64,000 nt of DNA. It comes from JADGRA01 sp052143535 (GTDB taxonomy: Bacteria > Myxococcota > Myxococcia > Myxococcales > Myxococcaceae). The stretch is taken from assembly GCA_052143535.1 (NCBI GenBank), contig JBKQSS010000047.1, positions 1 to 64,000 on the forward strand, given 5' to 3'. Below, piece after piece: positions 23,178 to 31,234 of the stretch (position 1 is the first letter of the stretch; every line of letters begins with the position of its first letter). The position numbers and the translations under genes are program-made. Under the pieces are notes generated by a model. The model ran no database searches, was not told where the DNA came from, and worked only from the letters and a program-made list of their open reading frames with translations.

Positions 23178-26100
23178 GTGCCAAGCACCGCGAACGAGGA
23201 CGTGGAGCCAGTCGGCCCGCCCAGCCCCGACGAGGCGCCCGCCGGGGCGAGCAACTCGCTTGCCGAGGCCCGGGCGCGCATCGGGTTGCTTGAACGGGAG
23301 GCACGGGCCCTGGGGGAAGGTCCGGAGGCCGCGCTGCTTTTCCACGAGATGGGAGTGCTTTGGGAGGACCCACTGCACAACCCGCGAAACGCAGCTGCTG
23401 CGTTTCAGACCGCCTTCCGGCTTGCCCCTCGCTTCGTTGAGAACCTGCGCGCGGCGCGCCGAATTTTCTCGGACGCGGGGAACTGGCACCTGGTGCTGCA
23501 ACTGCTCGACGCAGAGCTGGAGGCAACCCCCGCCGGCCAGTCGCGGGCAGGGCTTTTGTACGAGCGCGCGCTTGTTCTCGATGAGCGTCTGGAACGTCAC
23601 GAGGAGGCTGCCGAAGCGTTCCGCCAAGTGGTCGCCGCCCAGCCGGGCGACGTCGGGTTGCTCTCACAGCTGACCTCCGTCTGGGCGGCGCGCGGGGATG
23701 CGCGGGCACTGGCCGACACCCTTCAGCTTCTGGCACAGGTGGTCGAGGACCCGCGGGTCGCCGCCGAGGCATTGCTGTCGGCCGGGTTGCTGCTCGAGGA
23801 GCGACTGCGCGACGAGCATGGCGCCGCCGAGGCTTACCGTGAGGCCTTCGCTTTGGACCGCAGCGACCCAGTACTTCTCGCGGCGCTCGGCCGGGTGGCG
23901 GCCCGTGAACAGCGTGATGACGAGCTGTTGCGAGTCCTGGCTGCGGAGGCCGAAAATGTCGGGCCCTCTGGCAGTGCCGCGTTCCTCGAGCTGGCGCGGG
24001 TCTATGAGCGTCTCGGACGCCCCGAGGACGCCCTGGCCGCGCTCCAGGCAGCGCGGCGTCTTCAACCCCGAGACCCCCTGGTGCTCTCGGCCATGGCAGC
24101 TTTGCTCGGCGAGCAACGGCGGCCTGAGGAGCTGGCTGAGGTCCTCGGCGCGTGGGCGGCCACAGCCCATGACGAGGCGGAAGCGGTCACGCTCTACCTC
24201 CGGCTGGCCTCGCTGTACGAGGAAGCACTTCACCGAGACGAGCAGGCTGTCCAAAGCTACCGAGCCATCCTGGCGCGCGTGCCGGGCAACGGCGCCGCGC
24301 TGGCCGGGTTGGGGCGGCTTCACGCGCGCCGCAGGGACTGGCCCGGCCTGCTGGAGGTGTACGACGTAGAGCTGGCCGTGACGCTGGAAACTGCCGGCAA
24401 GGCCACCATTCATTACCGGTCAGGAGAAATCTACGAAGCGCGACTGCGAGACCCGGAGTCGGCCATCAACCGCTACCAGCAGGCGCTGCTGCTCTCGCCG
24501 GGGTACTTGCCTGCGCAGCAGGCTCTGGAGCGCCTCTTCGAGCGGCTGGGCCGTTGGGCGGACTTGGCCGCAATGCTCGAGCAGGACGTCCTGCAGGCGG
24601 TCGGTCCGTCGGACGCAGTCGCGCGTCTCGGAAACCTGGCCTCACTTTACGAGGCCCGCCTTGGCGACCTGGAGCGGGCGCTGGAGTGCCTGCACCGCGC
24701 GCTGGACCTTTCGCCCAAGCACCTTCCCTCGCTGAGGCAGGCCCAGGGGCTGGCAGAGAAGCTCGGTCGGTGGCGAGACCTGGTTGACCTGCTGGAGCGC
24801 GAGGCCGCCCAGGTCGGGGACATGAAACAGGTGGTGGCGCTTCGCCACCGCGCGGCGGAGGTGCTCGACGAGCGGCTTTCTGATCCTGCCGCAGCGGTGG
24901 GGGCGTACGAGAAGCTGCTGACGGTTTCTCCAGCCTACCTGCCAGCTCTCACCGCACTCGGTCGACTCTATGCCGAGGGCGGCCGCTGGGCGGACCTGGC
25001 GCTCCTGTACCGGACCGAAGCAGCGGTGGCCCCACCGGAACGCGCGGCCCAGTTGCTGCTCAAGGTGGGAGAGCTTCAAGAGCGACGCCTCGGCGACGTC
25101 GACGCTGCGCTGGCCACTTACGGCCAGGTGCTCGAACGCACCCCTCGCGACCTCCAGGCGTTGGGGGCCCTGGGACGACTCCACCGCGCCCGGGGCGCCT
25201 GGCCGGCGCTGGTCACGGTGCTCTTGCGCGAGGCCGGACTCAGAACCGACCCGCGCGACCGCGCCGACGTCCTCTTCGAGGCTGCTTCGTTGCGCGAGTA
25301 CCCACTCCAGGACGTCGAGGCGGCCACCGAGACATATGAGGAAGTGCTTCGCCTCTCACCAGCGCACGTCGGCGCGCTCCGCGCCCTCGAGCGCCTGGCC
25401 TCTGCGCGCGGCGACAACCAGGCCCTCCTGGCCGCTGTCGAGCGCACGGCACAGACGGCACAGGCCCCCGAAGCCCGGGTGGCGGCCTACCTCAAGCTGA
25501 CGCGCCTGTACCTGGACCGGCTGGGCGAGCCCACGCGCGCTGCGCAGATGGCGGAGGCAGCCCTGGCCATCGACCCACGCAACCTCCACGCGCTGCTGGT
25601 CTTGGAGCGCGTCCGCTCTGCCGACCCTGGACGCCGAGGGGAGGTGAAGGCGCGGCTCGCCGACCGGGTGACGGACGCCGGGCTGGCCTCGGCCTTGCGC
25701 TTGGTGGCCTCGCGCGACCGCGAGGAGACGGACCGGGAAGCTCGGGCGCGGGAGCTCGGCGAAGCCTTCCTCGCCGACCCCACCGACCTCCGAGTGACAT
25801 TTGCCTTGGACCGTACGCTCCGGCTGGGAGGCGACCCGGCCGCGCGCTTTGCCTTCTACGCGCGCCGTCTGCAGCAAGTGCACGACGGGGCCGAACGGCT
25901 TGCGCTGCAAATGCGCCTCGCTGAAGCGGCGGAGGCGGGGGCGGCGGACCTACCGACCGCACGAGAAGCCTATCGCGACGCGCTGGTTTTGCACCCAGGC
26001 TTTCTCCCGGCCCTACAAGGCATCCGCCGAGTGGCGGACCGACTCGGCGACTGGCCCACCGCGGTCGCCGCCCGCGAAGCGGAAGCGGAGGCCTCGCACG

Positions 26101-28181
26101 ACGTCCGGAGCTCGGTGGACGCGTGGACCAACGCTGGAAGGCTAGCGCACGAGCGGCTGGGCGACCGGGAGCGGGCGCTCCATTGCTTCGAGAGGGCGCT
26201 GGAACGGGACGCGTTGAACCGCGAGGCGTTTGCCCAAGCCGAGCGCATCCTCGCCGAGGCCGAGCACGGCGATGGGCTGGCCCGCCTCTACGAGCGCCAA
26301 GGAGAGGCCCGGCTCGCTGCCGGCGACCGTTCCGGTGCCGCGGCCTCGTTTCACCGTGCCGCGGAAACGTGGCGCGAAAGCGTCCGGGACCCAGTCCGAG
26401 CGCTGGCCACCCTGGAGCGCGTGTTGGATGCCGACCCGGGGCACGCCGGGGCGCTCTTGGACAAGGCGGAGCTGGCGCTGGAGCAGGGGCGCTGGGCGGA
26501 TGCTGCCGAAGCTTTCACCGCCAGGGTCCGGCTCGGAGGCGAGCCGGAAGTCCTTTCCTCGCTGCACTTGCGGCTCGGCGCTCTCTTTCAGGAACGTCTC
26601 GGCGACCCCACCCGCGCCGTTGCCCATTTCCAAGCAGCCCTCGCCGGTCACCCCGGACTGCCCGAGGCGCTGGAGCGGCTCGTGGCCCTTTACATCGCTT
26701 CTGAGAATTGGACGGGCGCCTCGGATTCGCTCAAGCGCCTCTTGGACTTGGACAACGAGCCACAGGCCCGCGGCCGCTACCTGCTTCAGCTGGCCCGCAT
26801 CCTGGATAATGGTTTCGGCGACACCCTGCGGGCAGGTGACTTCTACCGTCAGGCACTCGAGTTCGGGGCCGAAGACCCGGCCGCCCTCGACCGTCTGGCA
26901 GAACTCGCCGAGCGTGAAGGCGAAGTTGCCGGGCTGCTTCAATTGCTCGAAGCCCAAGCCCTCGTCTCGAAGCCGCCTCGCGCGGCGCGGCTGTCGTTCA
27001 AGCTTGGCGAACTGTGTGCCACCGTGCTGGGCGACGAGACCCGGGCCATCCTCACCTACCGCCGCGCCACCGAGCTGCAGCCGGGCTTTCTCGATGCCCA
27101 TGCCGCACTCGCCCGGTTACTCGAGAAGGACCCCGGCTCTATCGAGCAGGCAGTCCAGGCGTACCGGGCGGTCATCGGGATTGACGCGACGCACGCCGAG
27201 AGCCTGCACGCCCTGTTCCGGATTTGGGAACAAGCACGGTCGCTGGACCGAGCCTTCTGCGCAGCCGCGGTGTTGGTTTTTCTTCAGAGCGCGACAGACC
27301 GGGAAAGCAATCTCCACTTCGACTGGCGAGCCCGACTCCCAGCGGAGGGGCACGACCAGCTCTCGGCAGACGAGCTTTCCCTGTTGCAGGGCCCGGCGGT
27401 CAGCGCTCCTCTGGTGGACGTCCTCCGGGCCGCCGGTGACGAGATGGGGCAGCAGCTCGAGCCGGCCTTCGACAGCCTGGGAGTGGACGTCAGGCTGGAC
27501 CGGCTTCGCGCCGACCACCCGGTTCACCGAGCCGTCCGGCTGGTAGCGGACACGTTGGACGTCGACGACTTCGCGGTTTACCAGGCGCGTCGAGGCCTGG
27601 TGGTGCTCGAACCCAGTGCACCGCCGGCGCTGTGTGTCGGCCAGGACGTCGTCAAACGCTTCAACGCACGGGAGCAGAAGTTTCTCTTCGGGCGGGCGGT
27701 GCTTGGCTTGCGCAACCACGCGGCGGTGCTGTCAAGACTTAGCATGGAGGAAACGGCTCGCTTCTTTGGAGCGGCGGTACGCATCGCAATGCCCAGCTTC
27801 GCTGGCCTTGGGCCGCCCGACGAGGAGCTGTCTCGCACCCTGCGGCGGCAACTTTCCCGGCGCAGGCTAAGGGAACTCGGACTGGCGGCGCGGGCCGTGG
27901 CCAGCTCCTCCCGGGTGGACCTTTCCGCCACCCTCCGCGCGCTGTCCGCAGCGGCGAATCGCGCTGGAATGCTGATGGCCGGGGACCCGGCGTTGGCGCT
28001 CCAGCTGGTGCTCCGGGAAGACCCCAGCGTCTCGGGCACTCGCCCCGAGACGCCCGAGCCCGTCCTGCAGGCGGTGCGCGAGCGCGCAGACCTCCGTTCG
28101 CTCATCGCCTTTGCGCTCTCCGACGCGTTCTTCCACCTGCGACGCAAAGCGGGCCTCGCTCTGCCCGAGACGGTCCCCTAG
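23178..28181 (+). CDS. Giant TPR-repeat protein (1,667 residues)
   Basis: A very large all-helical protein built from tetratricopeptide repeats, about 34-37 residues each, from near residue 45 to about 1,330. Typical units are LYERLGRPEDALAALQAARRL, YEARLRDPESAINRYQQALL and LFQERLGDPTRAVAHFQAAL, with recurring ERLGD/EALL-P pattern. The last 330 residues are different (VLVFLQSATDRESNLHFDW onward) and look like a separate alpha-helical domain without motif. There is no signal peptide or membrane helix, so it should be cytoplasmic and act as a scaffold. Start at GTG 23178 (TTG 23175 possible), 10 bp after hutH. Similar huge TPR proteins are common in myxobacteria; no function can be assigned. 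Confidence 0.85.
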   Translation: MPSTANEDVEPVGPPSPDEAPAGASNSLAEARARIGLLEREARALGEGPEAALLFHEMGVLWEDPLHNPRNAAAAFQTAFRLAPRFVENLRAARRIFSDAGNWHLVLQLLDAELEATPAGQSRAGLLYERALVLDERLERHEEAAEAFRQVVAAQPGDVGLLSQLTSVWAARGDARALADTLQLLAQVVEDPRVAAEALLSAGLLLEERLRDEHGAAEAYREAFALDRSDPVLLAALGRVAAREQRDDELLRVLAAEAENVGPSGSAAFLELARVYERLGRPEDALAALQAARRLQPRDPLVLSAMAALLGEQRRPEELAEVLGAWAATAHDEAEAVTLYLRLASLYEEALHRDEQAVQSYRAILARVPGNGAALAGLGRLHARRRDWPGLLEVYDVELAVTLETAGKATIHYRSGEIYEARLRDPESAINRYQQALLLSPGYLPAQQALERLFERLGRWADLAAMLEQDVLQAVGPSDAVARLGNLASLYEARLGDLERALECLHRALDLSPKHLPSLRQAQGLAEKLGRWRDLVDLLEREAAQVGDMKQVVALRHRAAEVLDERLSDPAAAVGAYEKLLTVSPAYLPALTALGRLYAEGGRWADLALLYRTEAAVAPPERAAQLLLKVGELQERRLGDVDAALATYGQVLERTPRDLQALGALGRLHRARGAWPALVTVLLREAGLRTDPRDRADVLFEAASLREYPLQDVEAATETYEEVLRLSPAHVGALRALERLASARGDNQALLAAVERTAQTAQAPEARVAAYLKLTRLYLDRLGEPTRAAQMAEAALAIDPRNLHALLVLERVRSADPGRRGEVKARLADRVTDAGLASALRLVASRDREETDREARARELGEAFLADPTDLRVTFALDRTLRLGGDPAARFAFYARRLQQVHDGAERLALQMRLAEAAEAGAADLPTAREAYRDALVLHPGFLPALQGIRRVADRLGDWPTAVAAREAEAEASHDVRSSVDAWTNAGRLAHERLGDRERALHCFERALERDALNREAFAQAERILAEAEHGDGLARLYERQGEARLAAGDRSGAAASFHRAAETWRESVRDPVRALATLERVLDADPGHAGALLDKAELALEQGRWADAAEAFTARVRLGGEPEVLSSLHLRLGALFQERLGDPTRAVAHFQAALAGHPGLPEALERLVALYIASENWTGASDSLKRLLDLDNEPQARGRYLLQLARILDNGFGDTLRAGDFYRQALEFGAEDPAALDRLAELAEREGEVAGLLQLLEAQALVSKPPRAARLSFKLGELCATVLGDETRAILTYRRATELQPGFLDAHAALARLLEKDPGSIEQAVQAYRAVIGIDATHAESLHALFRIWEQARSLDRAFCAAAVLVFLQSATDRESNLHFDWRARLPAEGHDQLSADELSLLQGPAVSAPLVDVLRAAGDEMGQQLEPAFDSLGVDVRLDRLRADHPVHRAVRLVADTLDVDDFAVYQARRGLVVLEPSAPPALCVGQDVVKRFNAREQKFLFGRAVLGLRNHAAVLSRLSMEETARFFGAAVRIAMPSFAGLGPPDEELSRTLRRQLSRRRLRELGLAARAVASSSRVDLSATLRALSAAANRAGMLMAGDPALALQLVLREDPSVSGTRPETPEPVLQAVRERADLRSLIAFALSDAFFHLRRKAGLALPETVP

Positions 28182-28186
28182 CGGCT

Positions 28187-28921
28187 TTACTCCACGCGCA
28201 GGACGGCCCCTGGCGGGAGCTCCCGCTGTAGCCGCGCCACGGCGGCGTCCACAGCGCCCTTCTCTAGGCCCTCGACGGTGATCCGGACCCGGTAGTCGGT
28301 GCCGGCGGCGTATTGGGGGTAGCTGCCGATGCCCACGCCTGGCGTCTGCAGCGCTACCCGGTCCAGCGCCCCTGCAATTTCCGCCTCCCCTCGCACCAGG
28401 TAGAGGGCGCGCTGGAAGACGGTGCGAACGGGGAGCGTCTTGAGCACCGTTTCCAGCTGACGGCGAAACAACGGGGGGATGCCGGGCAAGAGGAAAATGC
28501 CTTCGCACACCAACACCGGGTACCAAGAGCCCTCCTGGTGCAGCAGCTGGGTGCCTTCCGGCGCCTCGGTGAGGCGCATCGCCTCAGGCGTGTGGACGTC
28601 CGGGTAGTGCGCCTCGAGCAGGGCAAGCATCTCGGGCAGCTGGACCACTCGTCGCCCGAGCGCGAGAGCCACCGCCCGCACCGTGACGTCGTCGTGGGTC
28701 GGTCCAATGCCGCCGCTGGTGAAAACCCAACGGGCCCGCCGGCGCGCGCTGAGGACCGCGTCCACGATGGCGTCCACCTCGTCGGGGACGACGCTCAGCG
28801 AGCTCAGCCCAATGCCATGCTCCCGCAGGCGTTGGATGAGGTACGCCCCATTCTCGTCGACAACCTGGGCGTTGAGCACCTCATTGCCAATCACCACCGC
28901 TGCAGCAACGCTCGTTTCCAT
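28187..28921 (-). CDS. CinA-type MoCF domain protein, short form
   Basis: A 244-residue protein with the molybdopterin-binding/CinA N-terminal fold: AAVVIGNEVLNAQVVDENGAYL, VPDEVDAIVDAV, and the signature loop FTSGGIGPTHDDVT, then FLLPGIPPLFRRQL and GVGIGSYPQY. CinA proteins hydrolyse ADP-ribose or deamidate NMN, but the deamidase domain (C-terminal in full CinA) is absent, so this is the single-domain COG1058 form. The role is probably pyrophosphatase activity in nucleotide recycling. ATG 28921 starts at the canonical strand. It is last in the minus-strand run and converges with the TPR gene by 5 bp. Confidence 0.8.
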   Translation of the reverse strand: METSVAAAVVIGNEVLNAQVVDENGAYLIQRLREHGIGLSSLSVVPDEVDAIVDAVLSARRRARWVFTSGGIGPTHDDVTVRAVALALGRRVVQLPEMLALLEAHYPDVHTPEAMRLTEAPEGTQLLHQEGSWYPVLVCEGIFLLPGIPPLFRRQLETVLKTLPVRTVFQRALYLVRGEAEIAGALDRVALQTPGVGIGSYPQYAAGTDYRVRITVEGLEKGAVDAAVARLQRELPPGAVLRVE

Positions 28922-28954
28922 GGAGCCCTGGGGCAAGGCCAGCGGCCGGGTAGC

Positions 28955-29605
28955 CTAGCGCAAGCGCTGCTTCGGCCGGGCAGAGGGGCGCCGCAGGAGC
29001 GCGGCGACGGCCGCTTGAACCTGGCTCGCCACTGCCTTCATGGCCAGCTGCCCGTCGAGGCGGCGAACGTGGTGGGTCCCGGCATGGCGTCTCAGCACGG
29101 CGTCGTAGGCCTGGGCCACCGCCGCCTGGGTGCGAGCGTCTTCAAAGCGCTCGGCGCGGCCCCCTCTGAGTCGGCGCCGCGCAGCGGCAACACCGGGAGG
29201 CACTTCCAGAAACAGCGTCAAGTCCGGCGCGGGCGCCTGCGCGTTGAGCGTCTCGAGCCACTCACCGTCAAGGACGCGGCCCTGGTAGGCGAAGGAGCTC
29301 AAGACATACCGGTCCGAGACAACAACGGCGCCGGAGGCGAGCGCCGGCTCCACCGTCGAAGCGAGGTGGTCGAGCCGGTCGGCGGCGAACAGTAGAGCCA
29401 GGGCGGCCTCGGGGAGGGCTCCCCGGCCACTCCGCCCTCCCAGGGCCTGGCGCAGCAGCACGCCCACCGCGCCGGAAGATGGCTCGCGGGTCAGCACCAC
29501 CCGGTGGCCGCCTCGGCGAAGGGCGCGGGCCAGGAGCGCAGCCTGGGTGGTGGTTCCGGCGCCGTCCAATCCTTCGAGGACGACGAAGCGCCCCCGGCGA
29601 TTCAT
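28955..29605 (-). CDS. tmk: Thymidylate kinase, with Thr in place of the P-loop Lys
   Basis: A 216-residue dTMP kinase, making dTDP for DNA synthesis. Family blocks are FVVLEGLDGAGTTTQAALLA, RVVLTREPSSG, LFAADRLDH, VVVSDRYVLSSFAYQG (DRY-type) and LTLFLEVPPGVAAARRRLRGG. The Walker A motif reads GLDGAGTTTQ, so the usual invariant Lys of GxxGxGKT is Thr. All other elements are normal, so the enzyme is probably active with the Arg-rich lid compensating, as suggested for lineage variants; I cannot verify this. The ATG overlaps the stop of the upstream membrane-protein gene by ATGA. Confidence 0.9.
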   Translation of the reverse strand: MNRRGRFVVLEGLDGAGTTTQAALLARALRRGGHRVVLTREPSSGAVGVLLRQALGGRSGRGALPEAALALLFAADRLDHLASTVEPALASGAVVVSDRYVLSSFAYQGRVLDGEWLETLNAQAPAPDLTLFLEVPPGVAAARRRLRGGRAERFEDARTQAAVAQAYDAVLRRHAGTHHVRRLDGQLAMKAVASQVQAAVAALLRRPSARPKQRLR

Positions 29606-30009
29606 CGCGGAAGCAGTGACCCCGGGTCGTCCAGGCGCAGCGAATGCCGCACGCCCTTCAACGACTCGAAGAGGGCGAGCTCGCGGGCCAGCTCTCGCTT
29701 CCCGCGGCGGTATTGCACGGCTGCGTAAACCGCCAGCCCCACGGCCACCAGCACCGCCAGGAGACCCCAGAGTGGAAAGCGGATGGAGTCCCAAAAGAGC
29801 TTGGCCGCAGCCCCGGTGAAGATGAAGGCCACGACCAAGGACACGCCGGTATGCGCGAAGTGGACAGTGCTCACTCGGGAGGCGAGCTGTGCACGGAGGC
29901 TCTCCAGCTCGACGCGCTGGGCTTGCCCAGGCTCGACGGCGGGGGTTGGCGGCTCAGGGTGGACCAAGGAGGGGGTGTACCCTACTCCAGGCCAAGGGCT
30001 CGCGGACAA
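29602..30009 (-). CDS. Small two-helix membrane protein, hypothetical
   Basis: About 135 residues: a polar N-terminus with a helical stretch (QAQRVELESLRAQLASRV), two membrane helices (GVSLVVAFIFTGAAAKLFW and PLWGLLAVLVAVGLAVYAAV), and a cytoplasmic tail with KRELARELALFESLKGV. TTG 30009 is the best start because it directly follows the zinc-ribbon stop; TTG 29967 is possible. It sits between a zinc-ribbon gene and tmk, coupled to tmk by ATGA. No family recognised. Confidence 0.6.
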   Translation of the reverse strand: MSASPWPGVGYTPSLVHPEPPTPAVEPGQAQRVELESLRAQLASRVSTVHFAHTGVSLVVAFIFTGAAAKLFWDSIRFPLWGLLAVLVAVGLAVYAAVQYRRGKRELARELALFESLKGVRHSLRLDDPGSLLPR

Positions 30010-30017
30010 GCAACCCG

Positions 30018-30563
30018 TTAGCTTGGCGCACCGAGCACCATGCCGCAGCTCGGGCAGCGTTGGCCCTGGTGGCTGCCCGCGCCGCACTGCCCGCAGCGCA
30101 CCAGCGCATCGCCTTCGGACGGGCGCGAGGTGCGAGGCGCCTGCTGACTCCAGGGCAGCCGGAGGCCGCAGCGCTCGCACAACAGGCCGGAGGCCTGGAC
30201 GTTGCGGCAGTACCGGCAGGTCACCGGCCCGACGCTGGGCGCGGTGCGCTCGGAAGGGGAAACCTCGCGTCCGCTGTCCAAGTCGGTCAGGCCGCCGGCG
30301 ACCACGTCGGGCACTCCGGTCACCCGGCTTCTCTCCCATTCCACCTCGGACCAAACCTCCTGAGCCGCCGCCGGGGGGAAGCGCGTGGGCTCCAGGTCAG
30401 CCAGCACGGAGACCGGCGTGGGCCCGTCGGTCGTAGACCGCACGTCGAGGTCCGAGAGACGAGAAACCGGAGCGTCCGCGGTGGTTGGCGCGGTGAGGGA
30501 ATGGCCACACACTTCGCAGACGGCCGCCACCACGGGCGCCTCACACACCGGGCAGAGTTTCAT
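30018..30563 (-). CDS. Triple zinc-ribbon protein, hypothetical
   Basis: A 181-residue protein with three zinc-ribbon-type cysteine pairs sets: LCPVCEAPVVAAVCEVCGHS at the N-terminus, TCRYCRNVQASGLLCERCGL in the middle and RCGQCGAGSHQGQRCPSCGM at the C-terminus. A long acidic, Pro/Thr-rich linker (residues about 25-115) separates the first from the others. Zinc ribbons of this sort mediate protein or nucleic-acid contact. It lies 15 bp after pcm and 8 bp before the small membrane protein, so the three are probably one transcript. Function unknown. Confidence 0.75.
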   Translation of the reverse strand: MKLCPVCEAPVVAAVCEVCGHSLTAPTTADAPVSRLSDLDVRSTTDGPTPVSVLADLEPTRFPPAAAQEVWSEVEWERSRVTGVPDVVAGGLTDLDSGREVSPSERTAPSVGPVTCRYCRNVQASGLLCERCGLRLPWSQQAPRTSRPSEGDALVRCGQCGAGSHQGQRCPSCGMVLGAPS

Positions 30564-30578
30564 AGAAGGAAGGTCAGC

Positions 30579-31223
30579 CTACCAGCCGGCGCCCGTCCCG
30601 CCTCGCGTCATCGGCACGAAGCGCACGGCCAGCAGCCTCTCGGTGTCGAAGGAGTCCTCGGCATGTCGGATGATGCGCACCAGCTCCTGCGCTCCGTGGG
30701 GGGGGCCCACCGGGCCCACCAACCGTCCGCCGACCCGAAGCTGCTGTAGCAGGGCCTTCGGCACCTCCTCCGGGGCGGCGGTGAGGATGATGGAGTCAAA
30801 GGGCGCCGCTTCGGGCCAGCCCATCCACCCGTCGCCCACCCGCATGTGGAGGTTTTGGGTGAAGGTTTCCGAGAGGCGGGCCCGCGCCCGAGCCGCAAGT
30901 GTGGGACGCACCTCCACGGTGTAGACGTCTGCCCCGAGGCCCACCAGGACGGCGGTTTGGTAACCAGAGCCAGTCCCCACCTCCAGGACGCGGTCGCCCG
31001 GCCGGACGGCTAAGGCTTCAGTCATCCGCGCCACCACGTAGGGCTGGCTGATGGTCTGCGCCTCGCCGATGGGCAGCGCTTCGTCGCGCCAAGCGCGAGC
31101 CCGCTCGTCCGCGTCGACGAAGTCGACGCGAGACAGTGCCGCCATTGCCCCCAACACGCGCTCGTCGCGAATTCCCTGCGCCCGAAGTGCCTCCATCAGC
31201 CTTGGGTCTTCCATGGCACTCAC
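30579..31223 (-). CDS. pcm: Protein-L-isoaspartate O-methyltransferase
   Basis: A 214-residue SAM-dependent enzyme that methylates isoaspartyl residues in damaged proteins to start their repair. Diagnostic blocks are LPIGEAQTISQPYVVARMTEAL (seen as PIGEAQTISQPYVVARM), the SAM loop VLEVGTGSGYQTAVLVGLG, VYTVEV, and FDSIILTAAPEEVP. The length is standard. GTG 31223 or the internal ATG 31214 are both possible starts. It lies 11 bp after recG, in the same transcript. Confidence 0.95.
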   Translation of the reverse strand: MSAMEDPRLMEALRAQGIRDERVLGAMAALSRVDFVDADERARAWRDEALPIGEAQTISQPYVVARMTEALAVRPGDRVLEVGTGSGYQTAVLVGLGADVYTVEVRPTLAARARARLSETFTQNLHMRVGDGWMGWPEAAPFDSIILTAAPEEVPKALLQQLRVGGRLVGPVGPPHGAQELVRIIRHAEDSFDTERLLAVRFVPMTRGGTGAGW

Positions 31224-31234
31224 CGAAGCCTAGG

